DNA of 33,254 nt. It comes from Cellulomonas citrea. Its GTDB lineage: Bacteria > Actinomycetota > Actinomycetes > Actinomycetales > Cellulomonadaceae. Positions 31,089-33,254 of the stretch are shown here, one piece after another. The DNA lies in assembly GCF_009829685.1 (NCBI RefSeq), contig NZ_VWSD01000017.1:1-33254 (forward strand), written 5' to 3'. A model generated the notes under the pieces. It had not been told where the DNA came from. It was given only the letters and a program-made list of their open reading frames with translations, and searched no databases. Made by a program: the position numbers and the translations under genes. The first letter of the stretch is position 1. Each line of letters starts with the position of its first letter.

Positions 31089-33254
31089 TCAACCGCGTCC
31101 GTCCGCCGCGGCGCCCCGCCCACGGGTGCGCGCCCGGTCGACGCCGGTGCGCACCTGCCGCACCCAGTCGTCGAGCTGGTCCGAGGCCGCCGGCTCGCCG
31201 CTCGCCGCGTAGCGGAACCGCTCCAGCGCGGTCGCCAAGGCTCGCAGCGCACCCACCGTGGCCTCGTCGAGCTGTCCGGTCTGCTCGACCGCGCTGACCG
31301 CCTGCCGCGGGGTGGTCGCGTCCGTCCAGCCCAGGCCGGTGCGGGCGAGCGCCGTCCGGGCCGCCGCCCACGCCTCCTCCGGCCCTGTCCGACGTCCTGT
31401 GCCCGAGCGCCTCACTGCCCACCAGGCGACCAGCGTGAGCAGAACGACGCCCGCCGCGCCGCCGCCGACCAGCCACCCGGACTCGGTGCGCTGCGGGGTC
31501 GCGGCACCCGGGAGGGTTGCCGGGGCCGACGAGCCGGCGGTGGGCCGGGCGGTCGCGGTGGGCAGGTTCTCCTTCGGGCTGGCGCTCGGGGTCGCAGTCA
31601 CCTGTTGGACGGTCCAGGACGGGGGAGCGCCGGTCTGCACCGCGGGTGTCGGCTCGAAACGGACCCACCCGGCACGGTCGAACCAGATCTCGGTCCACGC
31701 GTGGGCCTGCCGGCCGGTCACGCTCACCGTGCCGTCCCGTTCGGAGCCCGGCAGGAAACCCACGGCCAGCCGGGCCGGCAGGCCGAGGCTGCGCGCCATC
31801 ACCACCATGGTGGTGGCGAACTGGACGCAGTAGCCGCGCCGGTCCTGCAGGAAGTCCCACACCGCATCGTCCGAGGTCGCCGGCGGCACCTGCTCGTCGT
31901 ACGTGAAGCCGCCGCCGGTGCGCAGGTAGGTCTGCAGGGCGACCGCCTTGTCGTAGCCGGTGGTGCGCCCGGCGACGACCTTGGCGGCGAGCACGGCGAC
32001 GTCCTCGCGGTGCCCGGACCCGGGAAGGGCGAGCGTCGACGGGTCGTCCAGACCGGCGTTGCCCTGGCCGGACAGGTTTGCGGCGCTGAGCGTGGGCACC
32101 TGGGCCGTCATCGTGTAGCGGGTGCCGGCCCGTGTCGGCTCCGGGCCGGTCACGAGGTCGCGGACGGGGTCGAACTGCCAGCTGCCGTTGATCTGCAGCG
32201 TGCGCGGCGCGAGCGTGAGCGGCAGGTACCGGTCGGCGAGCGCCCCCACCGTCACCGAGACCTGGACCGGTGTCCCGCCGACCGAGTCGTTGCCGACCGG
32301 CATCAGCAGCGAGTCGGGGGTGACCGGGTCGCGGGTCCCCGAGTCGGCGCGTGACCACGTGCGGCCGTCGAAGTCGGTGAGCGTGAACGAGCGCAGGGGA
32401 CCGAGCTGGGCCGGCGAGAGGGCCGAGGCGGTCCCGTCGGGGTTCGTCAGTGCATAGGTGAGGATCGACTCGCCCGAACGTCCCTGCAGGTCACGGCGCA
32501 GGTCCAGATCGTCGGACAAGGTGACCTGACCGCTCCCGGAACCGAACCGGGGCAGCGGGACCGTGCCCCAGCCCGGTGCGGTGGCCACCGCCGGGGCCAG
32601 GGCGAGTCCGACGACGAGCACCCCGGCGGTCCAGGCCAGCGAGGTCGGCAGCCGGCCGTGCGCCAGCTGCGAGGGGGCGTCCGTGAGCAGCGCGAGCCAC
32701 GGCAGCCCCGCCCACACCAGGGCCCAGGGCGACGACGTCTCGCCGAGCACCACCGCCGGCACCCAGAGCGCAAGCAGGGCGACCCCGCCGAGCAGCGGGA
32801 CCTCGAGTGCGACCGCGAGGTCGACCAGCAGCAGCACGACCAGGGCCGACGCCGTCACCAGCATCGTGACCTCGCGCCCGGCGACGAGCGGCGGGGTCCC
32901 CTCGTCGATCTGCTGCAGCGCGATGACGAGCAGCGCCCGGACCTGACCCACCGCCCCTGCCCCGGGATCCGTCGGACTGCTGGACCTGCCGTAGCCGACG
33001 AGCAGGGCGACGGCACCGGTGGCGGCACCGATCACGCTCGGCCAGGCGACGTCCGCTGATCGGCCGTCCGGCCACCAGGTGCGCAGCAGCGCGAGCAGCA
33101 CGGCCAGGCTCGTCACCGCCAGCGCTGCGGTGGTGGTCCAGGGCCCAGGGGCGAGCAGGGGGTCGAGGGCGAGCAGCGCACCGCAGGTCGCCGCCCCAGC
33201 AAGGAGCGGACCGAGAGCGCGTGCGGTGCGCGGCGCCGTCCGACGGCGCGCGCG
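31089..33254 (-). CDS. TgpA-type membrane transglutaminase-like protein, 5' end outside the window
   Basis: This large membrane protein has a periplasm-facing transglutaminase domain. The frame is open through the right edge (722 codons seen), and residues near the edge form an extra membrane helix, so the GTG at 33116 is internal. The order is several N-terminal membrane helices, an external beta-rich part, the transglutaminase core, a Pro/Thr/Ser-rich linker, one more helix (GWLVGGGAAGVVLLTLVAWW), then a DUF4129-like cytoplasmic tail with ALERFRYA. The core has the catalytic Cys of GYCVQFA (codon at 31827-31829) and the His of HAWTEIW; the third residue reads as Glu in FEPTPA, which is common in this family. 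Such genes usually follow moxR and a DUF58 gene, expected to the right. Cellular role unknown. Confidence 0.9.
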   Translation of the reverse strand, partial: RARRRTAPRTARALGPLLAGAATCGALLALDPLLAPGPWTTTAALAVTSLAVLLALLRTWWPDGRSADVAWPSVIGAATGAVALLVGYGRSSSPTDPGAGAVGQVRALLVIALQQIDEGTPPLVAGREVTMLVTASALVVLLLVDLAVALEVPLLGGVALLALWVPAVVLGETSSPWALVWAGLPWLALLTDAPSQLAHGRLPTSLAWTAGVLVVGLALAPAVATAPGWGTVPLPRFGSGSGQVTLSDDLDLRRDLQGRSGESILTYALTNPDGTASALSPAQLGPLRSFTLTDFDGRTWSRADSGTRDPVTPDSLLMPVGNDSVGGTPVQVSVTVGALADRYLPLTLAPRTLQINGSWQFDPVRDLVTGPEPTRAGTRYTMTAQVPTLSAANLSGQGNAGLDDPSTLALPGSGHREDVAVLAAKVVAGRTTGYDKAVALQTYLRTGGGFTYDEQVPPATSDDAVWDFLQDRRGYCVQFATTMVVMARSLGLPARLAVGFLPGSERDGTVSVTGRQAHAWTEIWFDRAGWVRFEPTPAVQTGAPPSWTVQQVTATPSASPKENLPTATARPTAGSSAPATLPGAATPQRTESGWLVGGGAAGVVLLTLVAWWAVRRSGTGRRTGPEEAWAAARTALARTGLGWTDATTPRQAVSAVEQTGQLDEATVGALRALATALERFRYAASGEPAASDQLDDWVRQVRTGVDRARTRGRGAAADGRG

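Noticed and set aside
33116..33116. GTG 33116 as the start of the transglutaminase gene
   Set aside because: The frame continues without a stop to the window edge and encodes a further membrane helix.
1..33254. CRISPR arrays, insertion sequences, tRNA or rRNA genes
   Set aside because: None was seen by reading either strand; short repeats are only pairs.

Overview
The window is chromosomal DNA from a very GC-rich actinobacterium. The order rny-miaB, miaA-dapF-hflX-dinG, lexA-LysM gene-nrdR and dinB-DUF3040-transglutaminase, the DUF3040, DUF5302 and SAV_6107-type proteins, the TCGAAC-N4-GTTCGA LexA sites, frequent GTG starts and TANNNT -10 elements all fit Actinomycetota. Micrococcales, perhaps near Cellulomonadaceae, is my best guess from gene order alone. 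I see no mobile element, CRISPR array, rRNA or tRNA.

Layout. Positions 1-2769: the 3' part of rny, then miaB. Positions 2929-9997: an apparent insertion between the tRNA-modification genes miaB and miaA, holding an AspT/YidE-like transporter, three paralogous YbjN-domain proteins (two on the minus strand, one on the plus strand), a divergent Hsp90-family ATPase and a TPR protein. Positions 10041-16490: miaA, dapF, an RsmC-like methyltransferase on the opposite strand, hflX and a DinG-type Fe-S helicase. Positions 16557-19950: L-lactate dehydrogenase, a tiny Rho_N-like protein, lexA, a divergent membrane LysM protein and nrdR. Positions 20092-27553: an S9 peptidase, a DUF5302 protein, serA, a HelD-type helicase, a PAC2 protein and a cold-shock protein. 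Positions 27697-33254: a spermidine-synthase-fold methyltransferase, a HEPN protein overlapping dinB, DUF3040, and a TgpA-type transglutaminase that runs off the right edge.

Two themes stand out. The first is an SOS regulon. Two LexA sites lie between lexA and the LysM gene, each placed on one of the two divergent promoters, and a perfect LexA site precedes the HEPN-dinB pair. The second is a possible chaperone module: YbjN proteins, Hsp90 and TPR, linked by 4-8 nt gene overlaps. In addition, eight genes without a Shine-Dalgarno sequence have a TANNNT hexamer 5-8 nt before the start codon, which is the geometry of leaderless transcripts and helps fix their starts.

No gene-free stretch exceeds about 305 bp. 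The longest, between lexA and the LysM gene, is full of regulatory sites. All calls come from reading sequence and recognising motifs; no database search was made.
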